Shown here piece by piece: positions 7,913 to 17,256 of a DNA stretch of 64,000 bases (the first letter of the stretch is position 1; each line of letters opens with the position of its first letter). Both the position numbers and the translations under genes were made by a program. The stretch lies in the NCBI GenBank assembly GCA_016703425.1, contig JADJCA010000001.1, forward strand, positions 186,001-250,000, read 5' to 3'. The notes under the pieces were generated by a model. That model was not told where the DNA came from. It searched no databases and worked only from the letters and a program-made list of their open reading frames with translations. The DNA is from Myxococcales bacterium (GTDB lineage: Bacteria; Myxococcota_A; Polyangia; Polyangiales; Polyangiaceae).

Positions 7913-9337
7913 ATGACCTCAGCGGATCTCATCTGGGCGATCATCAAGATCGTCCTCATGTTCGGGTTCCTCATCAACGTGGGGGGCTTGCTCACGTGGG
8001 TCGACCGCCGGCAAGGCGCGATGATCCAAGATCGCGTCGGGCCCAACCGCGCCGTCATCAAGATCGGCAAGTTTGAGCTCCGCATCGCCGGCCTCCTGCA
8101 CACGGCCGCCGACGGCGTGAAGTTCTTCTTCAAGGAAGACTTCGTGCCGCCCAAGGCCGACAAGTTGCTCTTCGCCATCGCGCCCATCCTTTCCATGGCG
8201 CCGGTGCTGGCGCTCTGTGCGGTCATCCCGATGGGAGACACCGTCTGCCCGCAGTTCCTCTCGCCGCTCGCCGAGCCCGACGGCCTCTTCGATTGGATGC
8301 GAAAGCTCCCCGTGGTGCCGCGCTACGGCGTGTGCCCCTCCATGACGATGGAGCTCAAGAACGCCGCCGGCGTCGTTCGCACCGTCGCCCCCGTCGAGAT
8401 GGCCGTCGCGCCGCTCAACGTCGGCATCCTCTACGTGTTCGCCATCGCGGGCACGGGCGTCGTCGGCGCCGCCATCGCCGGCTGGGCGAGCGACAACAAG
8501 TTCGCGCTCCTCGGGGCGCTCCGCGCCGCCAGCCAGATGGTGAGCTACGAAGTCGCCATGGGCCTCTCGCTTATCGGCGCCATGATGATCTACGGCACCG
8601 TTCGCCTCGACGACATGGTCCGCTGGCAGAGCGAAAACGCCTGGGGCGTCTTCGTCCAGCCGGTCGCCTTCGTGCTCTTCTTCGTCGCCGCCGTGGCCGA
8701 ACAGAAGCGCATTCCCTTCGACTTGCCGGAGGCCGAGAGCGAGCTCGTCAGCGGCTACTTCACCGAATATTCGGGCATGAAGTTCGGCATGTTCTACTTC
8801 GCCGAGTACATGGAGGTCGTGACCAGCTCGATGCTGCTCGTGACCATCTTCCTCGGTGGCTGGGCGCTCCCGTTCTTCCACCGCGACGGCTTCACGCTCG
8901 CCTTCGGGGGAGATACGCTCGTCCGACTGCCCATCTCGCACCTCGCGATGACCGGCATTGGCATCGTGGCCTTCTTCGGCAAGACGCTCATCGTCTGCTG
9001 GTTCCAGGCGGTCGTGCGCTGGAGTCTGCCGCGTTTCCGCTACGACCAGCTCATGAAGCTCGGCTGGCGCGTGCTCCTCCCGGCAGCGCTTGCCAACGTG
9101 ATGGTGACGGGGGTCCTCTACCTCGCCATCGATCAAGCTGGCGCCAACGTGCACGACGGCTTCAAGCTTGCCGGCGAGGTCACCCAGGCGGTCGTCGCGG
9201 GGCTCCTCACGGCGATGGTGGTGGCCCTGGTCGTCCTCTTCGTTCAACCGAAGCGCCGCGAGCGCTTGGTCATCGGTTCCTCTGCCAAGCTGGCCGCGGC
9301 GCTCGGTGGCACCCAGTCGTCCGCGATGCAGGCCTAA
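7913..9337 (+). CDS. nuoH: NADH-quinone oxidoreductase subunit H
   Basis: A 474-residue membrane subunit that contacts the quinone tunnel. Signatures include RVGPNRA near residue 42, PFDLPEAESELVSGY at about 267-281 and the following TEYSGMKFGMFYFAEY. Multiple transmembrane helices are visible. It is about 150 residues longer than E. coli NuoH. Part of the excess is an insert at about residues 105-150 with two Cys (MGDTVCPQF, RYGVCPS), and part is a C-terminal extension with two more helices. nuoI begins 19 bp downstream. Confidence 0.95.
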   Translation: MTSADLIWAIIKIVLMFGFLINVGGLLTWVDRRQGAMIQDRVGPNRAVIKIGKFELRIAGLLHTAADGVKFFFKEDFVPPKADKLLFAIAPILSMAPVLALCAVIPMGDTVCPQFLSPLAEPDGLFDWMRKLPVVPRYGVCPSMTMELKNAAGVVRTVAPVEMAVAPLNVGILYVFAIAGTGVVGAAIAGWASDNKFALLGALRAASQMVSYEVAMGLSLIGAMMIYGTVRLDDMVRWQSENAWGVFVQPVAFVLFFVAAVAEQKRIPFDLPEAESELVSGYFTEYSGMKFGMFYFAEYMEVVTSSMLLVTIFLGGWALPFFHRDGFTLAFGGDTLVRLPISHLAMTGIGIVAFFGKTLIVCWFQAVVRWSLPRFRYDQLMKLGWRVLLPAALANVMVTGVLYLAIDQAGANVHDGFKLAGEVTQAVVAGLLTAMVVALVVLFVQPKRRERLVIGSSAKLAAALGGTQSSAMQA

Positions 9338-9356
9338 CGAGACGGAAATCTAAATC

Positions 9357-10019
9357 ATGGCCACCTCGACCTTTCCCAAGAAGCCGCCGGTCACCAAGGG
9401 CGCTGCCGTCGTCGTCGAGTACGTCGACCGCTCGCCAACGACGCAGTCGTACCTGCCGGAGATCGTCAAAGGTCTCGGCGTGTCGATGAAGCACTTCTTC
9501 AAGAACACGAAGGAGATGGTTCGCGGCGAGCGCCCCGACCCGGTGCTCGAGCGCTACGACGACGGCATCAGCACCATCTCGTACCCGGAGCAGAAGCGCC
9601 CGTACCCGGAGCGCTTCCGCGGGCTGCATCGCCTCACGCAGCGCGAAGACGGGAGTCCGCGTTGCGTTGCGTGTTTGTGCTGCTCCACGGCGTGCCCCGC
9701 TCAATGCATCTTCATCGAGGCTGGCGAATACGCCGAGGGCGACAAGCGCCGCGGCTACGAGCGGTACCCGGTGAAGTTCGTCATCGACGAGCTGCGCTGC
9801 ATCTTCTGCGGCTTCTGCGTGGAGGCGTGTCCGTGCGACGCGATCCGGATGGATACGGGCCTCCACGCGACGCCGTACGACTCGCGCGATCAGTTCATCT
9901 ACGCCAAGGACTTGCTGCTCAACCAGCCAGGCGCCGATGGCACGGTGAAGAGCGCGAACCCGCGCCACGAGCCGGGCGACAAGTCGCACCCGGGCGTCGA
10001 CCGCTTGCGCGCGCACTGA
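9357..10019 (+). CDS. nuoI: NADH-quinone oxidoreductase subunit I
   Basis: A 220-residue ferredoxin-type subunit that carries two [4Fe-4S] clusters (N6a/N6b) between NuoG and NuoB. Both C-x2-C-x2-C-x3-CP motifs are intact: C103/C106/C109/C113 and C148/C151/C154/C158. The N-terminal 40 residues and the C-terminal tail are longer than the family core. It is the last gene of this operon; the next gene is on the opposite strand, so nuoJ-N must lie elsewhere. Confidence 0.95.
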   Translation: MATSTFPKKPPVTKGAAVVVEYVDRSPTTQSYLPEIVKGLGVSMKHFFKNTKEMVRGERPDPVLERYDDGISTISYPEQKRPYPERFRGLHRLTQREDGSPRCVACLCCSTACPAQCIFIEAGEYAEGDKRRGYERYPVKFVIDELRCIFCGFCVEACPCDAIRMDTGLHATPYDSRDQFIYAKDLLLNQPGADGTVKSANPRHEPGDKSHPGVDRLRAH

Positions 10020-10046
10020 GCGGCAGCGTTGCTCCAACGGCCACCA

Positions 10047-10061
10047 GCTACCGTGGGTAGC
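10047..10061. terminator. Small hairpin between convergent nuoI and lipoprotein genes
   Basis: GCTACC at 10047-10052 and GGTAGC at 10056-10061 form a perfect 6-bp stem with a 3-nt loop. It overlaps the stop codon of the minus-strand gene and follows nuoI by 27 bp. There is no T-run, so a role as bidirectional terminator is only suggested by position. Confidence 0.3.
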
Positions 10062-10659
10062 ACTCGCGGCTAAGGGACTCGGGGTAGATGTCTTCGCCGC
10101 CCCCCGCGCCGCGACATATCCAGCCCCCATCGCCGACGCCAGCGCAGTCCTCAACGACGTCGCAGAGAATGCCCTTCGCGGCGATGTTGCAGTCTTCAAC
10201 TGGGCGGCACGTCGCTTTGAGGCGGAAAACCGGCGTCGGAAGCGCCGAAGTCTCGACGCAGCAGACGTTCCCTTGGGCACAGCTCAGGGACGTCGTGCAG
10301 TCGAGGGCGGCCTGGTCCGTGGCGCAGGAGCCGGGGAGGGTGACGCAGCTGCCCTGCGATGCATCCGCCCGCCAGCAACAGCGCTGCGTCGCTGCGGTGC
10401 ACGTCACGGTGCCCGCGTTGTCGCAACGAATGCTCCTTTGGGGCGCGTCGGCCGCTTCTCCGTCGGCGGCACCAGCGTCGTCGCCCACCGGAATCGGCGC
10501 GTCCTCTGAGGAATCGCCGGCACGTCCGTCGGCGCCGCCCGGATCTGTCACAACGTTGGTCGAGGCGGTCAAGAGGAGCTGACACGCCCAGAGAGGGCCT
10601 CCGGCCACCAGGGCCAGCACGAGGCCGACGGCCGGAGCCGTGCGATTGGTGCCAGGCAT
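10048..10659 (-). CDS. Cys-rich putative lipoprotein
   Basis: A 203-residue exported protein from the ATG at 10659 (MPGTNRTAPAV). The more upstream start would place 21 Arg-rich residues ahead of the signal peptide. The hydrophobic stretch at about 10-25 ends in GPLWAC, a weak lipobox. An Asp/Gly/Ala linker (GGADGRAGDSSEDAPIPVGDDAG) is followed by a compact domain with about 14 cysteines (CDN, CTAATQRCCW, CVTLPGSC, CCVE), probably disulfide-bonded outside the cytoplasm. This layout is common among myxobacterial surface lipoproteins. No family or function is recognised. It converges on nuoI and diverges from the large kinase-like gene. Confidence 0.6.
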   Translation of the reverse strand: MPGTNRTAPAVGLVLALVAGGPLWACQLLLTASTNVVTDPGGADGRAGDSSEDAPIPVGDDAGAADGEAADAPQRSIRCDNAGTVTCTAATQRCCWRADASQGSCVTLPGSCATDQAALDCTTSLSCAQGNVCCVETSALPTPVFRLKATCRPVEDCNIAAKGILCDVVEDCAGVGDGGWICRGAGGGEDIYPESLSRECYPR

Positions 10660-10951
10660 CCGCACAGTCTGCCAGCGGCGCTCCGACGCCGCACGATTAT
10701 CCGGCGAGCGTCTCCTTTGCATCTCGACCGCGCTAGCGCGCGGTCCGAAGCGCCGTACTGTGCCCGAAATACGGCAGTTTTCCGCTGTCTCCGTCCTGCC
10801 TTTGCGCTAGAACCCGCGGGCCCAGGCGCGAGGCCGCACTTGCGCCCTTGCCTGGCCTGGGTGAGAGCTTTGGCCACCTTTTCGGCCCCGGCTTAGCGAC
10901 GACTCCTCTGGCATGTGCCTGGGGAGGGACAACGGACGTTCCGAGGATCTG

Positions 10952-13900
10952 ATGACGACGATCGAAATCCTGCGCGGCGAACTCGAGAGACTCTACTCGC
11001 TCGAAGAGCTCACCCAGATGAGCGAACGGCTCCTCGGGCTCGACCCAAAAGACGTGGGCGGCGCTTCCGCGAAGGGAAGTTTCGCCAAAGCGCTCACAGA
11101 GCGCTGCGTCGACGGAGATCGCATCGAGGCGCTCGTCGACGTCATCCTCTCGTCGCGCAACGAGGTCGACCCGCGCGTACGTGACATTGGCGCGCTTGTT
11201 GGTGAAGGCGAGCTGGCCGTCGGAACGGAGCTCGGGCCCTACCTCATCGAGAAGAAGCTCTCGTCGAGCGACCTAGGCGTCGTCTATCTCGCGAAGAACG
11301 CGCGGCAGGGGGGCAAGGCCTATACGCTCAAGACGCTGCGCCGCGAGGCCGCGCGCGATCGCCGAGCGGTCCATCGCTTCCTGACGGCGAATCGCCTCGT
11401 CGCGAGCGTCAAGCACGCGGGCCTCCCGCAGGACATCGACGCCGGCGAGCTCACGTCACCGCGTGGCAGCACGTTCTACGTGGCCTACGAGCACGTTGAC
11501 GCGCCCTCGTTGGCGCAGCGCCAGGCGCGCATGGGCGCGACGCACATGAACGACCTGAAGGCGCTACTGCGCGGCATTCTTCAGCCCCTCGCGGCGCTCC
11601 ACAAGGCGCAGCTATGCCACGGCGACCTCAAGCTCGACCACGTGCTTTTGCCCAAGCCCGAAGTCATGGGCGGCGATCCCAAGGTGGTGCTCATCGACTT
11701 CGGCGGCGACCGCCTGCGCCCGCGGCTCGCCACGGCCAACGGGAGCGGCTTTGGCTTCTTGGCGGTCTTCGGTTCGCCGCGCACCATCGCGCCAGAGCAA
11801 GTCCGCGGCAGGCCGTCGGACGCCCGCACCGACGTCTACTCGTTCGGCGCCATGGTCTACGAGCTGCTTAGCGGCAAGCCGGTTTTTCCCGTCGAAAGCC
11901 CCACCGACGCGGCCTTCGCCCACGCGGCTCAGAAGCCCGAGCCGCCGAGCGCCAAAGCGCCGCGCGGTTGGGTCGGAAAAGAGCTCGACGAGTGGGTGCT
12001 GTCGCTCCTCGCCAAGGATCCGTCGCAACGCCCGCGTGACGCGCAGGCGCTGCTCGACGCGCTCGAACGCCTCGGGCGCGGCGCCACGGCGAGCGGCGGC
12101 GGCGCGAAGATCACCGCTTCCGACGTCGAGGCGCTCATCGCGGCACTGATGGCTGCGCCGGGCAACTCGGACGCGGCAATGTCGCTCGAGAAGGCCATCG
12201 ACCAAGGCGCCGACGCGCTCCCCGTGGCGGAAGCGTTCCTCAAGGCCTCCGAAGCCGTCGACGCCGGCGAGGTGGAGCACAAGAAATCGCTCCTCTTCCG
12301 CGCCGGGCGCATCTTCGACGCCGCCGCGCAAGACAAGGCGCAAGCCGAGGCCGCGTACCTGAAGGTCCTCGAGCTCGACCCATCCGACGACATCGCGTCG
12401 GTGGCGCTAGAAGAAGTGCGCAAGGCTCTCGGCAAGTTCGACGAGATCGTCGAGATGCTCCTCGGCAAGAGCGAGAGCGCGTCGCCCGGCGAAGAGCGCG
12501 CTCGCATCATGGCCGAGATCGGCCGCCTCTACACCAACGAGCTCGACGACGCGGAGCAGGCGCTCGTGGCCTACACGCAGGCGCTCTGCGAGTCGCCCTC
12601 CACCGACGAGTACGCGAGCGAAATCGAGCGCATCGCAGGCCAAAACGCCACGCGCTGGGGCGAGGTCCTCGGGACCGTCACCGAAGGCATCAAGGCCGAG
12701 ACGCTGTCGGTGACCGACAAGAACGCGCTCCTGGCGCGCGCCGCGCGCTGGTACGACGAGCGCGCCAAGCGTCCTGACATGGCGCTCATGGCTTACCAGC
12801 AGATCCTGACGACGGAGCCGGCGAACGACGCCGCGCAAGAGGGGCTCACGCTCATCTATCGCCGCGCACAGCAGTGGCCCGAGCTGGCTCAGGTCCTTGT
12901 CGCGCGCGCCGACGCCGCCGCAAGCACGCCGCGGGCCCGCGACCTTCGCACCGAGGCCGCCGAGCTCTTTGAGGTTCGCCTCAACGATCTCGCTCGCGCC
13001 AAGGAGATCTTCCAGCAGGTCCTGGCGGAGGACCCGGGCCACGGAAAGGCCAGCGACGCGCTCGGCCGGATCGCCGAGCGGGAAGGGGACTTCCAGGGCC
13101 TCGTGCGCATCCTCGAGCGTCGCGCCGAGGCGCGACGTGGCAACGAAAAGGCTGACGCGCTCGTCAAGGTCGCCGAGGTCTATGAAGACCACCTGAGCGA
13201 TCTCGGTGCGGCCACGCAGCGCTACGAAGAGGCGCTCGCCATCGACCCCGCAAGCCTCGGCGCGCTCAAGGGCCTCGACCGCATCTTCAACCGCGCCGGC
13301 AAGTACCGCGAGCTGCTCGAGGTCCTCGAGCGTCAGATCGCGGTTGCCGCCACGCCGCGGCAGAAGATCAACCTCTTCGACCGAATGGCCGCCATCCACG
13401 ACGAGGAGTTCCTCGATCAGGCGAAGGCCGCCGAGTGCCTCGAGCAGGTGCTCGCGATCGATCCTGCGAACGACGCGGCGCTTACGTCGTTGCCGCGCTT
13501 CTATCGCGTGCTCAACCGTTGGGAAGACGCCGTGAAGCTCCTCGAGCGTCACGCTGGAATAACGCACGACGACGGTCGTCGCGTCGAGCTGTTCGTCGCA
13601 AAGGCTCGCATGCTCGCCGAGCAGGTCGGCTCACCGGAGCGCGCCATCAAGACGTACGAACAGGTGCTCGCGCTGCAGCCGGGCCACGCCGGCGCCCTCG
13701 AAGCGTTGGCCCAGCTCAAGGAGATGAGCGGCGACGCCCACGCGGCGCTGACGGCCATCGAATCGCTGGCCGCCAAGGCCGCCACGCCCGAGCTCAAGGC
13801 GGAGCAGTGGCTCCGCGCGGCTCGCCTCCTAGACGCCCGCGGCGACAAGGATGGCGCCATCGAGCGCTACAAGCTGGCCCTCGAGTCAAACCCGAGGGAC

Positions 13901-16375
13901 GCGGCGGCCTCCGCCGCGCTGCGGCAGGCCTTCGGTCACCGCGGCGACTACGCGTCGGTGCTCACGCTCATCGAGAAGGAGCTCGCGACGGCTGAGGGCG
14001 ACCTCGCCAAGGCACGACTCTTCGGCGAACAAGCCAAGGTCTACCTCACGAAGCTGAAGGAAGATCTGAAGGCCGAACAAATGGCGAAGCGCGCCCTCGA
14101 GCTTGACGGCACCAACGCCGACGCGCTCTTGGTGCTCGGCGATCTCGCCTTCGAAGCCGGTCGTATGCTCGAGGCCTCCAAGGCCTACGAGTCGCTCGCC
14201 GGCCGCAGCGGCGTCCTCGCCAAGGACGACGCCGTTCGCGCCCTGGTGCGCTTCGTCGAGTCCGTGTCCAAGTCCACGGCGCCCGGCTCGTCGCCCGAGT
14301 CGCGGAGCTCCGACTCGCTCCCGCCGGCCTCCACCGCAGCGCCTCGCATGACCGTGCCTCCGACGGCAGCGAGCGCGCGCATCGTCACCGCTGTTGAAGC
14401 GTTGCAGCGGCTCGCGCCCGACGACGTCCACTCGCTGGCCAAGGCTGCGCGCGTGCTCCTCGATCAGAACGACGCGAACCTCGCCCGCAAGGTCTATGGG
14501 GATCTTGTCGGCAAGCACGACAAGGCGCTGGCCGGCGCGGAGCGCGCCGAGGTGCTCTACGGCCTCGGCGAGTCGATGCGCCGTGTCGGCGAGTTCGGGC
14601 CTGCCATCCCGCTGCTCACGGAGGCGAGCCAGTGCGATCCCTCAAGCCCGCTCCCGCTCCGGTCGCTCGCCAAGCTCTACGAAGACAAGAGCGACTGGAA
14701 GGAAGTCGTCAAAACGAAGAAGCGTCGCCTCGACGTGGCCTCCGGTCAGGAGCGCTTCGATCTCTTGCTCGAGATCGGCGACGTCTACCTGCAGAAGCTG
14801 AACGACAAGCCCCTCGCCTCCAAGACCTACGTCGCGGCCCTCGAGGAGAAGCCCGACGATCGCAAGCTCCTGACGCGCCTCATGCAGCTCTACTCCGAGG
14901 AGAAAGACTGGGCGAAGCTCGTCGACGTCGTCGTGCGCCTCGCCGACTTCGTCGAGGACAAGAAGCAACGGGCGAAGTACATGCAGACTGCCGCCATTGT
15001 GTCGGCTCGGCAATTGAACGAGCGCAAGCAAGCGCTCGTCTACTACGATCGCGCCATCGAGTTCGACCCGTCGCTCACGAAGACCATCGACGAGGCGCTC
15101 GAGCTAAGGCGCCAAGAGGGTGATCACGACGGCGTCGAGCGGATGCTCAAGCTCCAGCTTGACCACGCGAAGCAAGCGCAGGATCGGTCGCGTTTGCCCC
15201 AAATCCTCGACCAGCTCGGCGAGCTCTATCAAAAGTTCTTGAACGAACCGGACATGGCCGTTGATGCCTACGAGGCGGCCCAAGCCTTCGACCCCGAGAA
15301 CAAGCAGCGCAGCGAGCTCTTGGCGGAGCTCTACGCCAGCGACGTCGCCCAATACCTCGACAAGGCCGTCAAGTCGCAGACGCAAATCCTCCGTCGCAAC
15401 CCGTATCGCATCGAGAGCTACAAGCTCCTCCGCACGCTCTACACGGACGCGCAGCGCGCCGATGCCGCGTGGTGCATGTGCCAGGCGCTGAGCGTGCTCA
15501 ACCAGGCGGGGCCCGACGAGGAGCGCTTCTACAAGCGCCACAAGTCGGAGTCGGCGGCGCCGGCGAAGGCGGCCTTCGACGCGGCCGAGTGGGACCGCAT
15601 CGCGCACTACGACCAGGACGCGCTCCTGACGAAGATCTTCGCGATGATCCAGCCCACGATCTTGCGCGCGCGGACGAAGCCGATCGAAGCGATGGGCTAC
15701 GACGCCCGCTACGCCATCGATCTCACGCTGCACCCGTACCCGGTGTCGCAGACGCTCTACTACGCCGCCGGCGTGCTCGGAATGACGCCCCCGCCGGTGT
15801 TCCAGAACCCCAACGACCCGGCCGGGCTCGGCTTCCTCCACGCGTCGACGCCGTCGATCGTGCTCGGCCGCGCGGCCTTCGAGCAGCAGGTGGCGCCGCA
15901 GGCGCTCGCCTACCTCGTCGGTCGCCACCTCGCGTCGTACCGACCTGGCTATTACGTCCGCCACCTTGTCCCGACGGGCACGGGGCTGAAGGCCTGGCTC
16001 TTCGCCGCCATCAAGCTCTGCGTGCCGCAGTTCCCCATCGCGCCGGACGTGCAGGGGCCGGTCTCGGAGGCCATGGCGGCGATGCAGGGCGACTTCCAGG
16101 GCACGCAAAAGGAGATGCTCACGAGCCTCGTCTCGAAGCTGCTCCAAAGCGGCGGCTCCTTGGACCTCAAGAAGTGGGTCACCTCCATCGACCTCACCGG
16201 CGATCGCGTGGGCTTCGCGCTGGCCCACGATCTGGCCGTCGCGGCCGACGCCATTCGGGCGACCGACGACGGGAGTATTCCCGTCAAGGAGCGCATGAAG
16301 GAGATCGTTCTCTACGGCGTGAGCGAAGAGTACTTCGCGCTTCGAGAGCGACTCATGGTGACCATCGCGTCGTAG
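10952..16375 (+). CDS. Pseudokinase-TPR giant protein
   Basis: A 1807-residue cytoplasmic protein from the ATG at 10952, which has GAGG at 10943-10946 in front; an ATG 39 bp upstream has no such site. Residues about 95-375 have the Ser/Thr kinase fold: Lys127 in AYTLK, HGDLKLDH at 223-230 and IDFGG at 248-252. The glycine loop is lost (KLSSSDLGVVYL) and the Asn after the catalytic loop is His230, so it is probably catalytically weak or dead. Residues about 430-1480 are a long run of TPR-like helical repeats. The last 300 residues form a separate conserved-looking domain (YLVGRHLASYRPGYYVRHL) where I see no metal-binding HExxH. It probably serves as a large scaffold. A strong hairpin follows the stop. 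Confidence 0.75.
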   Translation: MTTIEILRGELERLYSLEELTQMSERLLGLDPKDVGGASAKGSFAKALTERCVDGDRIEALVDVILSSRNEVDPRVRDIGALVGEGELAVGTELGPYLIEKKLSSSDLGVVYLAKNARQGGKAYTLKTLRREAARDRRAVHRFLTANRLVASVKHAGLPQDIDAGELTSPRGSTFYVAYEHVDAPSLAQRQARMGATHMNDLKALLRGILQPLAALHKAQLCHGDLKLDHVLLPKPEVMGGDPKVVLIDFGGDRLRPRLATANGSGFGFLAVFGSPRTIAPEQVRGRPSDARTDVYSFGAMVYELLSGKPVFPVESPTDAAFAHAAQKPEPPSAKAPRGWVGKELDEWVLSLLAKDPSQRPRDAQALLDALERLGRGATASGGGAKITASDVEALIAALMAAPGNSDAAMSLEKAIDQGADALPVAEAFLKASEAVDAGEVEHKKSLLFRAGRIFDAAAQDKAQAEAAYLKVLELDPSDDIASVALEEVRKALGKFDEIVEMLLGKSESASPGEERARIMAEIGRLYTNELDDAEQALVAYTQALCESPSTDEYASEIERIAGQNATRWGEVLGTVTEGIKAETLSVTDKNALLARAARWYDERAKRPDMALMAYQQILTTEPANDAAQEGLTLIYRRAQQWPELAQVLVARADAAASTPRARDLRTEAAELFEVRLNDLARAKEIFQQVLAEDPGHGKASDALGRIAEREGDFQGLVRILERRAEARRGNEKADALVKVAEVYEDHLSDLGAATQRYEEALAIDPASLGALKGLDRIFNRAGKYRELLEVLERQIAVAATPRQKINLFDRMAAIHDEEFLDQAKAAECLEQVLAIDPANDAALTSLPRFYRVLNRWEDAVKLLERHAGITHDDGRRVELFVAKARMLAEQVGSPERAIKTYEQVLALQPGHAGALEALAQLKEMSGDAHAALTAIESLAAKAATPELKAEQWLRAARLLDARGDKDGAIERYKLALESNPRDAAASAALRQAFGHRGDYASVLTLIEKELATAEGDLAKARLFGEQAKVYLTKLKEDLKAEQMAKRALELDGTNADALLVLGDLAFEAGRMLEASKAYESLAGRSGVLAKDDAVRALVRFVESVSKSTAPGSSPESRSSDSLPPASTAAPRMTVPPTAASARIVTAVEALQRLAPDDVHSLAKAARVLLDQNDANLARKVYGDLVGKHDKALAGAERAEVLYGLGESMRRVGEFGPAIPLLTEASQCDPSSPLPLRSLAKLYEDKSDWKEVVKTKKRRLDVASGQERFDLLLEIGDVYLQKLNDKPLASKTYVAALEEKPDDRKLLTRLMQLYSEEKDWAKLVDVVVRLADFVEDKKQRAKYMQTAAIVSARQLNERKQALVYYDRAIEFDPSLTKTIDEALELRRQEGDHDGVERMLKLQLDHAKQAQDRSRLPQILDQLGELYQKFLNEPDMAVDAYEAAQAFDPENKQRSELLAELYASDVAQYLDKAVKSQTQILRRNPYRIESYKLLRTLYTDAQRADAAWCMCQALSVLNQAGPDEERFYKRHKSESAAPAKAAFDAAEWDRIAHYDQDALLTKIFAMIQPTILRARTKPIEAMGYDARYAIDLTLHPYPVSQTLYYAAGVLGMTPPPVFQNPNDPAGLGFLHASTPSIVLGRAAFEQQVAPQALAYLVGRHLASYRPGYYVRHLVPTGTGLKAWLFAAIKLCVPQFPIAPDVQGPVSEAMAAMQGDFQGTQKEMLTSLVSKLLQSGGSLDLKKWVTSIDLTGDRVGFALAHDLAVAADAIRATDDGSIPVKERMKEIVLYGVSEEYFALRERLMVTIAS

Positions 16376-16388
16376 CGCGCTCCCGCGC

Positions 16389-16408
16389 TGAGGCGCCACA
16401 GCGCCTCA
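16389..16408 (+). terminator. Intrinsic-type hairpin after the pseudokinase gene
   Basis: TGAGGCGC and GCGCCTCA form a perfect 8-bp stem with the 4-nt loop CACA, 13 bp after the stop codon. Only AA follows rather than a T-run. Its position between two plus-strand units supports a terminator. Confidence 0.55.
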
Positions 16409-16485
16409 AAGCATGGCGCTCGTTTCGCTGCTAACGTAACGGGGGGCTCGTTGGAGTTCCGTCTTTCAATAGAGGAGTGTGCTTC

Positions 16486-17256
16486 ATGATGATTCGTAGC
16501 GTGCTTGTGTTGGGCTTGGTCGGGGCGGGCGCTTGGGGCTGCTCCAGTGACGCGACAACGACGCCGGGGACCACGGCCGGTGATGGCGGCGCTTCGGGCG
16601 ATTCGGGCAGCAGCAGCGGCACCCCGAAGTTTGAAGGCCAGATCATTGGCTACTCGAGCGCGACGGGCGTTTCCGGCATCTCGGTGGAGGCTGGCAGCGC
16701 CAAGGCGACGACCGATACGAAGGGCGGCTACGTCCTCAACGTCGCCAAGGACTCCGCGTTCAACCTCGTGGTCAGCGACCCGGCGGGCAAGTTCTTCACG
16801 CTCGTGGATCAGGAGATGAAGATCTCCGGCGACTACGATCACGGCCGCCTCCGCTTCGTCGACAAGGGCGTTGGTGACATCCTCCTCTCGACGCTCAAGG
16901 CGGACCCGGCCAAGGGCGTCGTCAGCTTCGCCATGAAGGACCTCGGCGGCGCGTGCAGCGCGAAGGCCGCTGACTTCCCGCAGGGCGCGAAGATCGAGGT
17001 CGAGGGTCAACCGGACGCGAAGGTCGTCTACTACAAGGGCACGCCCAACCCCACGCTTACGGAAGCGCAAGGCGGCGAGGACCCGGCCGCGGTGGTCTTC
17101 AACGCGACGCCCGACGCGCCGCTCACCATCAAGGTGACCTACTCGAAGTGCACGCAGAAGGCGTTCCCCGTCTCTGAGGGCGCTGTCACGTACACCGGCA
17201 AGCTCCAACCGAAGGGCAACAGCACCCTCTCGGTGTACCGCGCATTCTTCGAGTGA
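16486..17256 (+). CDS. Putative lipoprotein with a beta-sandwich-like domain
   Basis: A 256-residue exported protein. GAGGAG at 16472-16477 sits 8 bp before the ATG at 16486, with a second in-frame ATG directly after it. A signal peptide (MMIRSVLVLGLVGAGAWGC) ends in a lipobox-like AWGC, followed by a Thr/Gly/Ser linker. Residues about 50-110 (GTPKFEGQIIGYSSATGVSG and TDTKGGYVLNV) resemble carboxypeptidase-regulatory-like or Ig-type beta domains. Function is unknown. The stop overlaps the GTG of the sulfatase-like gene by four bases, which implies coupled expression. Confidence 0.65.
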   Translation: MMIRSVLVLGLVGAGAWGCSSDATTTPGTTAGDGGASGDSGSSSGTPKFEGQIIGYSSATGVSGISVEAGSAKATTDTKGGYVLNVAKDSAFNLVVSDPAGKFFTLVDQEMKISGDYDHGRLRFVDKGVGDILLSTLKADPAKGVVSFAMKDLGGACSAKAADFPQGAKIEVEGQPDAKVVYYKGTPNPTLTEAQGGEDPAAVVFNATPDAPLTIKVTYSKCTQKAFPVSEGAVTYTGKLQPKGNSTLSVYRAFFE

